From Thiohalocapsa sp. (GTDB lineage Bacteria > Pseudomonadota > Gammaproteobacteria > Chromatiales > Chromatiaceae), in the NCBI GenBank assembly GCA_028277725.1, contig JANQFX010000047.1, positions 62,001-126,000 on the forward strand: a DNA stretch of 64,000 nucleotides, given 5' to 3'. Under the pieces are notes generated by a model, which saw only the letters and a program-made list of their open reading frames with translations, ran no database searches and was not told the DNA's origin. Below, one piece after another: positions 34,372 through 42,599 of the stretch. Made by a program: the position numbers and the translations under genes. Each line of letters starts with the position of its first letter. The first letter of the stretch is position 1.

Positions 34372-35250
34372 ATGGAGCAGTTCGCGTTCAATCACCCGCA
34401 CCGGCACCGACCCTTCGACGACGTGTCGCCGGCGATACGGCGGCGGGCCTTCGGTGTGGACTACCTGCACCTGCGCGGGCAGCAGTCGGGGGACCTCTAT
34501 CTGACCCGCCACGGTTGGTCCGTGCTCGGCTCCGTCGTGCCCTCGCAGTGGTTCACCGGAGATCGCCTGAGCAAGGTCGGTCGCCAGCTCGCCGGCGCAA
34601 CCGGCGCCGTGTACAGGATGCCGGTCCCCCATCAGGCGAGCGACCGATTCGCACTGGTGGTGAAGTTCAGCCGCTTTGCACAGCAAGCCCTGGTCTCGAT
34701 GGATCCGAAGGAGGTCCGCGACTGGGCCGAGCGCGATCGTATGGAAGCACCCGAATTCCTATCGCCCTTCGTGGAGTTCGGCAACCTGGAGGCGCTCCGC
34801 GCCGACGCCGGCACACGCATCCGAACCCAAACACCGCTGGCCATCTACTCACCGGCCACGCGCTATCTCGACTGGGAGCTCGGGCGCATCTCCCACAGCC
34901 GCTGGCGCTACGACCGTGCCCTGGCGGATGACCAGGCGAGCCAGCCTGAGGACGCGCGCATCGCCTACGAGTGGGAACGGCTCTACATCCTGCTCTATCG
35001 CTGGATCGACGGCATCGACGCGGAAGTGGCGGCAGAGCAGGGGCAACTGAGCGAAACCGAACTCGTGGACTTCACCCACCGCAGCCGACGGGACCTGCGC
35101 AACCTCGGCTGGGACGTGCTGGACCACAAACCCCGCCACCTCATCGTCCGCACCCGCGGCGAACCGCCGCGACTGATGCAACGCAGCGACCAGATCCCCT
35201 GGGCGCTGATCGACTACGAGCTCCTGATGCCCTACCCCGCGACGGTCTGA
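34372..35250 (+). CDS. Protein with divergent kinase-like motifs, partner of DUF4914
   Basis: Encodes 292 residues. In order: a beta-rich N-terminal part with FALVVKFSRFAQQAL (a lysine placed as in the VAIK strand of kinases), a helical middle, then DVLDHKPRHLIVRTRG near residue 247 (compare the HxDxKPxN catalytic loop) and WALIDYELLMPYP near 277 (compare the DFG aspartate). This suggests a degenerate protein-kinase or aminoglycoside-kinase-like fold. No family name is known to me. The short gap after DUF4914 implies one operon, so it may phosphorylate that protein or share its substrate. Confidence 0.65.
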   Translation: MEQFAFNHPHRHRPFDDVSPAIRRRAFGVDYLHLRGQQSGDLYLTRHGWSVLGSVVPSQWFTGDRLSKVGRQLAGATGAVYRMPVPHQASDRFALVVKFSRFAQQALVSMDPKEVRDWAERDRMEAPEFLSPFVEFGNLEALRADAGTRIRTQTPLAIYSPATRYLDWELGRISHSRWRYDRALADDQASQPEDARIAYEWERLYILLYRWIDGIDAEVAAEQGQLSETELVDFTHRSRRDLRNLGWDVLDHKPRHLIVRTRGEPPRLMQRSDQIPWALIDYELLMPYPATV

Positions 35251-35415
35251 GACATCCGCGTGGACGGCGGCGAGGATAGGGATAGGGGGCCGATCTGATG
35301 TGCATGCCCGACACGGACGCGCTGATGGACCTCTTTGAGGGGCCCCTGTGATGCCCTCCAGGCAAAAACGTGCACGCCGCGGAAGACAGCGGTATCCCGA
35401 GCACGTCGTCCAGCA

Positions 35416-36996
35416 TCATCCGCCAGCCACGTGGAGCAACCCGCCGCCGGGTCCGAGTGGCCAGCCGGCGGCGACCCAAATCCCGAGCAGCGCCGCCCAG
35501 ATGGGCGCGAACACCAGGGTGTAGGGCAGCATCAGCGCCACCAGGGTGCCGAGGCCCGCGTCCGGCCGATAGCGGCGGATGAAGGCGAGTATGATGATGA
35601 GATAGGGGTTGAAGGGCGTGATGCCGTTGGTCACCGAGTCGCCGACGCGGTAGGCCGCCTGGGTCAACTCCGGCGCAATGCCCGCCTGCATGAACATGGG
35701 CACGAACACCGGGGCAAAGAGGGCGTACTTGGCGCTGGAGGAGCCGATGAGCAGGTTGCCGGCCATCACCACGCCGATGAACACCATCATCAGCACAGCG
35801 GGTGGCAACGACAGTCCGGCGACCCAGCCGCCGCCCACCACGGCCAGCATCTCGCCCAGTCTTGAGTAACCGAAGCAGGCGATGAACTGTGCCGCAAAGA
35901 AGGCCAGCACCAGATAGGGGCCCATGGTGCGCATGGTCTCGCCCATCATGTCCACGGCGTCGCGATCGCGCTTGATGCTGCCGGCACCGATGCCGTAGGC
36001 CAGCCCCGTGCCGAGAAAGACGATGAGCACGATGGGCACCAGGGCCTCCATCCAACGCGGAAAACGGGCACCCTCCCCCGCCAGCGGCGCACCGGGAATC
36101 AGCACTGCCGCGAGCAACAGCAACAACAGGGCGAGGGAGGTCCAACCCGCGAAGCGCAGGCCACGCGCCTCGTCCAGGATCGGTGCGGGGGCGTCGGCGG
36201 GCTCAGAGTCCACGACCGTCTCTGCGGCCGTGTCTGGGGTCATCGCTGGGGTCATCTCTGGGCTCATCTCTGGGGCCGACGGCTTCGGCAGTCGGGGTTC
36301 CACCAGTCGCCAGGTCACGATGGCACCCGCTGTCGTCAGCAGCAGCGTCGAGGCGATCATGAACCACCAATTGGCGCTGATGGCGACCACATAGTCGGGG
36401 TCGAAGAGCTGGGCAGCGGCCGTGGACAACCCGGCGAGGAGCGGGTCCAGCCCGGTCAAAACCAGGTTGGCCGAGAAACCACAGGTGACACCCGCCGTCA
36501 CCGCCGCGATTCCCACCAGCGGCGAGCGCCCGGCGGCCAGGAAGAGCGCACCGGCCAGCGGTGGCAACACCACATAGCCCGCATCCAAGGCCAGCGACGA
36601 GAGCACGCCGATGAACACCGTCATGGGTATCAGCAGCGGTCCGGGTGCCGCGGCGAGCAGCCGCTTCAGCAACGCCGGCAGCAACCCGGAGCGCTCCGCA
36701 AGACCTATGCCGAGCAGGCCCACCAGCACGAGCCCGAGCGGCGGAAACTCGACGAAGTTTCCGATCAGGTTGGACAGCAGCCACCAGGCACCATCGGCAT
36801 CCAGCAGGCTCACCGGCGTCACGAACTCATCCACCTGGACGCCGTCGCGCTCGATGCGGCGCGTGACCTCCCAGCCCAACCAGACCGCCAGTTGGGACAG
36901 CAGCATCACCGCCAGCGTACCCACCGCGAACAGCGTCGTGGGGTCGGGCAGCCGGTTGCCGATGCGCTCGACGGTGTTCAGCCAGCCGCCGCTCAT
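35416..36996 (-). CDS. AbgT-family transporter
   Basis: Encodes 526 residues with the N-terminal MSGGWLNTVERIGNRLPDPT typical of the AbgT/MtrF family and about 9-12 membrane helices, including re-entrant regions VTAGVTCGFSANLVLTGLDP and VGDSVTNGITPFNPYLIII. Members take up p-aminobenzoyl-glutamate or export antimetabolites such as sulfonamides. A cytosolic loop (about residues 245-275) holds a small tandem repeat, PEMSPEMTPAMTPDT, coded by near-identical 12-bp units. The start overlaps the stop of a 74-codon gene (ATGA), so the two are translationally coupled. Confidence 0.9.
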   Translation of the reverse strand: MSGGWLNTVERIGNRLPDPTTLFAVGTLAVMLLSQLAVWLGWEVTRRIERDGVQVDEFVTPVSLLDADGAWWLLSNLIGNFVEFPPLGLVLVGLLGIGLAERSGLLPALLKRLLAAAPGPLLIPMTVFIGVLSSLALDAGYVVLPPLAGALFLAAGRSPLVGIAAVTAGVTCGFSANLVLTGLDPLLAGLSTAAAQLFDPDYVVAISANWWFMIASTLLLTTAGAIVTWRLVEPRLPKPSAPEMSPEMTPAMTPDTAAETVVDSEPADAPAPILDEARGLRFAGWTSLALLLLLLAAVLIPGAPLAGEGARFPRWMEALVPIVLIVFLGTGLAYGIGAGSIKRDRDAVDMMGETMRTMGPYLVLAFFAAQFIACFGYSRLGEMLAVVGGGWVAGLSLPPAVLMMVFIGVVMAGNLLIGSSSAKYALFAPVFVPMFMQAGIAPELTQAAYRVGDSVTNGITPFNPYLIIILAFIRRYRPDAGLGTLVALMLPYTLVFAPIWAALLGIWVAAGWPLGPGGGLLHVAGG

Positions 36997-37217
36997 TCGG
37001 CTGGATCGCGCTCGTCGCTGCGCGCCTCCGTGCCGAGGATCATCTTGTGTCGCCCGACCTGCTCGGAGTCGAAGAAGTCCCGCATCGCCAGCGCTGCGAT
37101 GCGGATGCGCTCCTCCTGGTGCGGATAGGCCGCCACCTGCCGGGCGACCCAGTCATCGAGCGCGCGCTCCAGCGTCGCAACTGTGAAGACGAAAACACGG
37201 TTGTCGAAGTCGGTCAT
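36993..37217 (-). CDS. Small protein of unknown function upstream of abgT-like gene
   Basis: Encodes 74 residues: MTDFDNRVFVFTVATLERAL and on to AALAMRDFFDSEQVGRHKMI. Soluble, probably alpha-helical. Its TGA overlaps the transporter's ATG. I do not recognise it. It occupies the place where hfq usually follows miaA in gammaproteobacteria, but does not resemble Hfq. Confidence 0.6.
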   Translation of the reverse strand: MTDFDNRVFVFTVATLERALDDWVARQVAAYPHQEERIRIAALAMRDFFDSEQVGRHKMILGTEARSDERDPAE

Positions 37218-37357
37218 CGCACGAATCGAGGATTATCAAGGCGTTCGGCACGCCGAACAGTGCGAAATCCTAACGTAGGACGGGGCCACGACCAGCAAGA
37301 CACCGACACCGGTGCACGGCATTCCATCAATCCGAGCCGCGCAGGGCGAGAAGAGGC

Positions 37358-38338
37358 TCAAGCCCGGGCGTCGATCGCCGCGCGCACCAGATCCAGCGCT
37401 TGCCGCTCTGGTTCGGCATCGTCCCAGAGCCAGTGTACGTCGGGCTCCGACCTGAGCCAGGTGTACTGGCGCTTGGCCAGCTGGCGCGTAGCGATGATGG
37501 AGCGCTGGCGCATGTCCTCGGCACCGACCTCGCCCGCCAGGTGGCTCCACATCTGGCGGTAGCCGACGCAGCGCATGGACGGCAGTTCCGGATTCAGGTC
37601 CCCGCGGGCCATCAACCCTTGCACCTCGTCGGCGAAGCCCGCGGCCAGCATGGCGTCGAAGCGCCGCTCGATCCGCCGATGCAGCACCGCCCGCTCCCGC
37701 GGAGAGCGGGCGAGCTTCAGCACCGGCAGGGTCAAGGGCTCCGCCCCCGTGCGCCAGAGTTCGGTCATCGGTCGGCCCGCAACCAGATAGACCTCCAGCG
37801 CGCGCTGCACCCGTTGGGGGTCGTTCGGGTGGATGCGCTCGGCCGCCTCCGGGTCCACATCCGCCAGCCAGCGATGCATGCCGTCGGGGCCGAGTCGTTC
37901 GGACCGCTCCATGAGCTCGCCACGCACGCCCGCATCCGCCTCCGGCAGCGGCGCGAGCCCACGCAGTAGTGCACGGACATAGAGCATGGTGCCGCCGACC
38001 AGCAGGGGCAGATGGCCGCGACCGCGGATGTCGTCGATGGCGACCCGTGCATCCTGCACGAATCGCGCCGCGGAATAGGCCTCCGCGGGGTCACAGATGT
38101 CCACCAGGCGATGTGGATAGGCCGCCAGTCGGGCCGCGGAGGGCTTGGCGGTGCCGATGTCCATGCCGCGATAGACCAGCGCCGAGTCGACGCTGACCAA
38201 CTCGCAGGGCCGATCCGTCGCCAGGGCGTCCACCAGTTTCAGCGCCAGCTCGGTCTTGCCGGAGGCGGTGGGCCCCATCAGCAGCAGCACCGGCGGGCCT
38301 GGCGACTCCGAGGCACCTGCGTCGGGATAGGGGGACAT
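37358..38338 (-). CDS. miaA: tRNA dimethylallyltransferase
   Basis: Encodes 326 residues. MiaA adds a dimethylallyl group to A37 of tRNAs that read UNN codons. The P-loop LLLMGPTASGKTELALKL is followed by ELVSVDSALVYRGMDIGTAK, HRLVDICDPAEAYSAARF, LLVGGTMLYVRALLRGLAPL and the C-terminal GYRQMWSHLAGE and ATRQLAKRQYTWLR, all diagnostic. The ATG at 38338 gives a short Pro/Ser-rich lead before the P-loop. It lies 22 bp after mutL in the usual gammaproteobacterial order. Confidence 0.97.
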   Translation of the reverse strand: MSPYPDAGASESPGPPVLLLMGPTASGKTELALKLVDALATDRPCELVSVDSALVYRGMDIGTAKPSAARLAAYPHRLVDICDPAEAYSAARFVQDARVAIDDIRGRGHLPLLVGGTMLYVRALLRGLAPLPEADAGVRGELMERSERLGPDGMHRWLADVDPEAAERIHPNDPQRVQRALEVYLVAGRPMTELWRTGAEPLTLPVLKLARSPRERAVLHRRIERRFDAMLAAGFADEVQGLMARGDLNPELPSMRCVGYRQMWSHLAGEVGAEDMRQRSIIATRQLAKRQYTWLRSEPDVHWLWDDAEPERQALDLVRAAIDARA

Positions 38339-38360
38339 CGGGGGTGCGGGCGCAACCACG

Positions 38361-40271
38361 TCAGCGTCCGCGCAGGAAGAGCGCGTCCAGCTCACGCTGG
38401 GTCAGCCGGGTCCAGGTTGGTCGGCCATGATTGCACTGGTCCGCGCGCTCGGTGCGCTCCATATCGCGCAGCAGCGCATTCATTTCGGCGATGGTCAGGC
38501 GGCGATTGGCCCGCACCGCGCCGTGGCAGGCCATGGTGGCCAGCAGGGCGTCCATCTCGGCGGCGATGCGCTCGCTCCTGCCGTGTTCGGTCAGGTCCGA
38601 GAGCACGTCGCGCAGCAGTTGTTCGGCGTCCGCCCCGCCGAGCATGGCAGGCACCTCCCGAACCACTAGCTGCATCTCGCCGAGTCGGTCCACCACCAGA
38701 CCCAGTTGGGCGAGCAGTTCCGCGCTCGCCTCCGCCAAGTCCGCCTCGGCACGACTCACGTGCACCGACGCCGGCATCAACAGAGGCTGGCGCACCAGGT
38801 CGGCACCGTGCACCGCCTGCTTCAGCCGTTCGTAGCCGATGCGCTCGTGGGCCGCATGCATGTCGACGATGATCAGGCCCTCCGGTGTCTCCGATAGGAT
38901 GTAGATGCCGTTGAGCTGGCCGATGGCGAAGCCGAGGGGGGGCACGGCATCGGTCTCGGCATCGGGCCCTAGCTGCGGCGCAGGTAGCGCGTCGTCGGGC
39001 GCCGACGTCGGGGGCCGTTGGAAGTCGAGGCTGGCCGCATAACTCCCGAGGGACTCCGCGACGCCCAACGGCAGGCCGCGTACCACGGGCCGCGGCGCTG
39101 CTCCTGCGGGCCCACCAGCCCCGCGCGCGGTACTCCGGCTCACCTGGTGCCCGCCGTTGCCGGCAGCAGCCGCCGATGGCACCTCCTGCGATGCGGCGGA
39201 CGCCCCATCCGAGCGCGCCTCCGCCGCCGGGGCCTGAACCAGCGTCGCGGCTCCGGCGGCCAGGGCAGCGCGTCCCCCCGCAGATAGCCGCCGATGCAGG
39301 GCTCGAAAGATGAAGTCGTGCACCTGGCGGGACTCGCGGAAGCGGACCTCATGCTTCGCCGGATGGACGTTGACGTCCACCTGGCGCGGCGGCAGCTCGC
39401 AGAACAGCAGAAAGGCCGGTTGCCGGCCGTGGTGCAGCAGGTCGCGGTAGGCCTGGCGCACCGCGTGAGTGATGACCTTGTCCCGCACCACGCGCCCGTT
39501 GACGTAGAAGTACTGCATGTCGCCCTGGCCGCGGGCGAACGCCGGGCTCGCCACCAACCCAAAGAGGCGCAGCCCCACCGCACCCTCGTCCACGGGCAAG
39601 GCGTGGGCGAGGAACTGCTCACCCAGCAGTCGCCGCAGACGCTCCGGGGCGAGGGGCGAATCCGCCTGGGCCAGATCGAGGGAGACGCGGCCGTTATGAC
39701 TCAGGCGCACCGACACCTCGGCGTGGGCCAGGGCGAAACGGGTCAGCAGCTGGTCGACGTGGCCGAGTTCCGTCTTGTCGGTGCGCAGGAACTTGCGCCG
39801 GGCCGGTACGTTGTAGAAGAGGTCCCGCACCTCAACGCTGGTGCCGATTGCCATGGGCGCCGGGCACGGGTCATCGTGGCGCTCGCTGCCATCGCCCTGC
39901 AGGCGCCAACCATGGCTGTCGTCCGATCGACGCGAGCTGATGGAAAAGCGCGACACCGAGGCGATGCTGGGCAGCGCCTCACCACGAAAGCCGAGGGTCG
40001 AGACCGCCTCCAGGTCCGATGAGCAGCCGATCTTGCTGGTTGCGTGCCGGGACAGGGCCAGCGAGAGGTCGTCGCGGTCGATGCCCGCGCCGTCGTCCGT
40101 GACACGGATCAGCTTCGCGCCCCCTTGCTCAAGGTCGATGCGCAGGGAGCCTGCCCCGGCATCGAGGCTGTTCTCGACGAGTTCCTTGACCACGGAGGCC
40201 GGGCGTTCGATGACCTCGCCGGCGGCGATCTGGTTGATCAACTGCGGGGGTAGGATGCGGATGCTGGACAT
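38361..40271 (-). CDS. mutL: DNA mismatch repair protein MutL
   Basis: Encodes 636 residues. The N-terminal GHKL ATPase carries LPPQLINQIAAGEVIERPAS, the DAGA and DDGAGI motifs and GFRGEALPSIASVS; then the transducer domain, a variable linker (about 340-440, Ala/Pro-rich) and the C-terminal dimerisation domain. The endonuclease motif DQHA(x)2E(x)4E reads DMHAAHERIGYERL, so the residues needed for nicking look altered (M for Q). The ATG at 40271 is the conserved start MSSIRIL. MutL couples MutS mismatch recognition to strand incision and UvrD. Confidence 0.97.
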   Translation of the reverse strand: MSSIRILPPQLINQIAAGEVIERPASVVKELVENSLDAGAGSLRIDLEQGGAKLIRVTDDGAGIDRDDLSLALSRHATSKIGCSSDLEAVSTLGFRGEALPSIASVSRFSISSRRSDDSHGWRLQGDGSERHDDPCPAPMAIGTSVEVRDLFYNVPARRKFLRTDKTELGHVDQLLTRFALAHAEVSVRLSHNGRVSLDLAQADSPLAPERLRRLLGEQFLAHALPVDEGAVGLRLFGLVASPAFARGQGDMQYFYVNGRVVRDKVITHAVRQAYRDLLHHGRQPAFLLFCELPPRQVDVNVHPAKHEVRFRESRQVHDFIFRALHRRLSAGGRAALAAGAATLVQAPAAEARSDGASAASQEVPSAAAAGNGGHQVSRSTARGAGGPAGAAPRPVVRGLPLGVAESLGSYAASLDFQRPPTSAPDDALPAPQLGPDAETDAVPPLGFAIGQLNGIYILSETPEGLIIVDMHAAHERIGYERLKQAVHGADLVRQPLLMPASVHVSRAEADLAEASAELLAQLGLVVDRLGEMQLVVREVPAMLGGADAEQLLRDVLSDLTEHGRSERIAAEMDALLATMACHGAVRANRRLTIAEMNALLRDMERTERADQCNHGRPTWTRLTQRELDALFLRGR

Positions 40272-40428
40272 CGCGCGGATGGAAGCAGAAGCGGGGCCGG
40301 ACCGCAAGGGGCGCCCTCCGCACCCTTGCTCACCTCGGCGTCCTAAAGGATTGGCGGGACCGGTGCGAGCTCCCGACCCGCAAGCGAGGCCAGCCCCAAA
40401 CCGACCCGAGCAGAGGCGACGGGGGCGG

Positions 40429-41883
40429 CTACCCGTCCGGCCCGGCCTCAGCCGTTGAAGCCGCGGGTTTGGCGAAGGGCGCGAGCATCAGGCCGGCCTC
40501 CGCAAAGCTCACGCCAGACAGCGGCACGTCGTATCGGCGAGCGACCTCGGCGAAGCTCAGCCCGCCCTCCGCCGGCAATGCCCCGAGGCCGTCGTCACCT
40601 CGACCGCCCTGGTCACGGGCGAAGCGGGTCCCGGGTGGCGGATAGTCCCGGAAGTAGTTGACGATGCCTTCGACCAGGTGGTCGGCGAGCTTGTTCTGGT
40701 AGCTCGAACTGCGCAGGCGCTTTTCTTCGTCGGGATTGGAGATGAACGCCGTCTCCACCAGCATGGACGGGATATCCGGCGACTTGAGCACGGCGAATCC
40801 CGCCTTCTGGACCCGGACCTGGTGCACGTCGCCGATGGCGCGCAGCTTCGACAGCACCCGCTCCGCCGCGATGCTGCTGTGCTCGATGGTGGCGTTCTGG
40901 GTCATGTCCAGCAGCACGCCGGCGAGGACTTCGTCGTTCTCCTGCGAGAGTTTGACGCCGCCAATCAGATCGGCCCGGTTCTCGCGCTCCGCCAGCCAGC
41001 GTGCCGCCTCGCTGCTCGCACCGCCGTTGGACAGGGTGTAGACGGATGAGCCGCGCACCCGCCGATCCTTGAAGGCATCGGCATGGATGGACACGAACAG
41101 GTCGGCCTGGTGCTGCCGCGCCTTCTCAATACGCTTGCGCAGCGCGATGAAGTAGTCGCCGTCGCGGATCAGTACGGCCCGCATGCCGCGCTGCCGGTTG
41201 ATCCGGTCCGCGAGCTTGCGCGAGATCGCGAGCGTCACGTCCTTCTCCCTTGTACCCGCAGCGCCGATGGCGCCGGGGTCCTCGCCGCCGTGGCCCGCAT
41301 CGACGGCGACGATAACATCGCGCTGGCGGGTGCCCTTGGGCTGGATGGATAGGTGCTGCGTGATGGACGCGTTCTCCAGCCGTTGGGTGCGGCTCAGGCT
41401 GGTCGTCACCGGTGCCGCGCCGTTGGCCTTGGCCACCGCGGCCTGCATCTGGGCTATGTCGGTCCTGGTGCCGTTCCTGGGAGAGACGTCGATGACCAAC
41501 CGGTGGCCGTAGGTGCTATTGGGTTCCAGTTGGAAGCTCTTTGCACGCACGGCCTGTTTGAGATCGACGACCACACGCAGGTCGGTGCCGCCGCGCACAC
41601 CACTGCGCAGTTTGGATACCAATGGATCGTCGTCGTCCGGCTCGGGTAGCGTGCCCTTCAGAAGTGCGCCGGACAGGTCGACGACCAGCCGATGCGGGTT
41701 GTCGAGGGAAAAGACCTTGTGACGAACGGGTCCCGCGGTGTCGAGGACGATCCGCGTGTGATCCGGGGCGTCCCAGATGCGTGCACCATTGACCGCGACC
41801 TGCGTTGCGTTGGCGCCTGAGGTCGTGAAGGCGCCCGCCGCGAGCAGCAGCAGGCAGAGCAGACTTATGCGTGCGGTCTTCAT
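40429..41883 (-). CDS. N-acetylmuramoyl-L-alanine amidase with AMIN domain (AmiB/C type)
   Basis: Encodes 484 residues: signal peptide (MKTARISLLCLLLLAAGAFT), AMIN domain (about 35-140), linker, Amidase_3 domain with zinc ligands in VAVDAGHGGEDPGAIG, FVSIHADAF and MLVETAFISN, and a C-terminal 50 residues with FAEVARRYDVPLSGVSFAEA, a shortened LysM-like piece. It cleaves septal peptidoglycan in the periplasm during daughter-cell separation. The ATG at 41883 has GAGAGGGA upstream. Order tsaE-ami-mutL-miaA is classical. Confidence 0.95.
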   Translation of the reverse strand: MKTARISLLCLLLLAAGAFTTSGANATQVAVNGARIWDAPDHTRIVLDTAGPVRHKVFSLDNPHRLVVDLSGALLKGTLPEPDDDDPLVSKLRSGVRGGTDLRVVVDLKQAVRAKSFQLEPNSTYGHRLVIDVSPRNGTRTDIAQMQAAVAKANGAAPVTTSLSRTQRLENASITQHLSIQPKGTRQRDVIVAVDAGHGGEDPGAIGAAGTREKDVTLAISRKLADRINRQRGMRAVLIRDGDYFIALRKRIEKARQHQADLFVSIHADAFKDRRVRGSSVYTLSNGGASSEAARWLAERENRADLIGGVKLSQENDEVLAGVLLDMTQNATIEHSSIAAERVLSKLRAIGDVHQVRVQKAGFAVLKSPDIPSMLVETAFISNPDEEKRLRSSSYQNKLADHLVEGIVNYFRDYPPPGTRFARDQGGRGDDGLGALPAEGGLSFAEVARRYDVPLSGVSFAEAGLMLAPFAKPAASTAEAGPDG

Positions 41884-42054
41884 GCCGAAGTCCCTCTCCG
41901 AGTCTTCGCGCAACCAATATCGTTGCTCTGAAGATAGCAGAGTACCCGGGAATTTTCCAATATCAAACCGTCTGTTGCGTACATTTCCTAAGGCAGATTA
42001 ACGCTTTATGTCGCCGAAACCAGACCGTTGCACTCAAGCAACAGGCAGCCGTTT

Positions 42055-42564
42055 TCAGATGCCCGCCCCAGCGCCGAGCAGTGTGTCAGACGGCGTCTCG
42101 GGTAACTTCGTTGTCAGGGCATCCCGCCAGGCCGGCGCGGGCTCGAACCGCAGCCGGCGCCCTCGGCCGCGGACCTCGATACGGATGTCGAGATCCGGCG
42201 CCGGCAGCACGCCGAGCCCCCGTTCCGGCCATTCCACCAGCAGCAGACTCGCACCGTCGAACAGGTCGCGAATGCCGAGATACTCCAGCTCTTCCGGGTC
42301 TGCGAGGCGATAGAGATCCAGGTGGTGCACCCGGGTCGAGTCGGTCTCGTAGGTCTCTATCAGCGTGTAGGTGGGGCTGCGGACCGGTCCGGCGTGTCCC
42401 AGGGCGCGCAGGAAGCCCCGCACCAGGGTCGTCTTGCCCGCACCCAGATCGCCGTGGAGGCAGACCAACCCGCCGACACCACGCAGCAGATCGGCGAGCG
42501 TAGCGCCCCAGGCGAGCTGGGCCGCCTCGTCGGCGGCGTCTCGGATCGTCGTATCCCCCGTCAT
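42055..42564 (-). CDS. tsaE: tRNA threonylcarbamoyladenosine biosynthesis ATPase TsaE
   Basis: Encodes 169 residues with the P-loop CLHGDLGAGKTTLVRGFLRA, the switch region RSPTYTLIETYE, and HHLDLYRLADPEELEYLG plus LLVEWPERG, all typical of TsaE (YjeE). With TsaB and TsaD it forms t6A37 on tRNAs. It lies 35 bp after nnr on the same strand. Confidence 0.96.
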   Translation of the reverse strand: MTGDTTIRDAADEAAQLAWGATLADLLRGVGGLVCLHGDLGAGKTTLVRGFLRALGHAGPVRSPTYTLIETYETDSTRVHHLDLYRLADPEELEYLGIRDLFDGASLLLVEWPERGLGVLPAPDLDIRIEVRGRGRRLRFEPAPAWRDALTTKLPETPSDTLLGAGAGI

Positions 42565-42599
42565 CGCATTGCACCCCAATGTATTGCGGCCGGTCGTCT

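Noticed and set aside
35301..35351. 17-codon frame after the kinase-like gene
   Set aside because: It has a G-rich stretch upstream but is too short and without context to support a gene.
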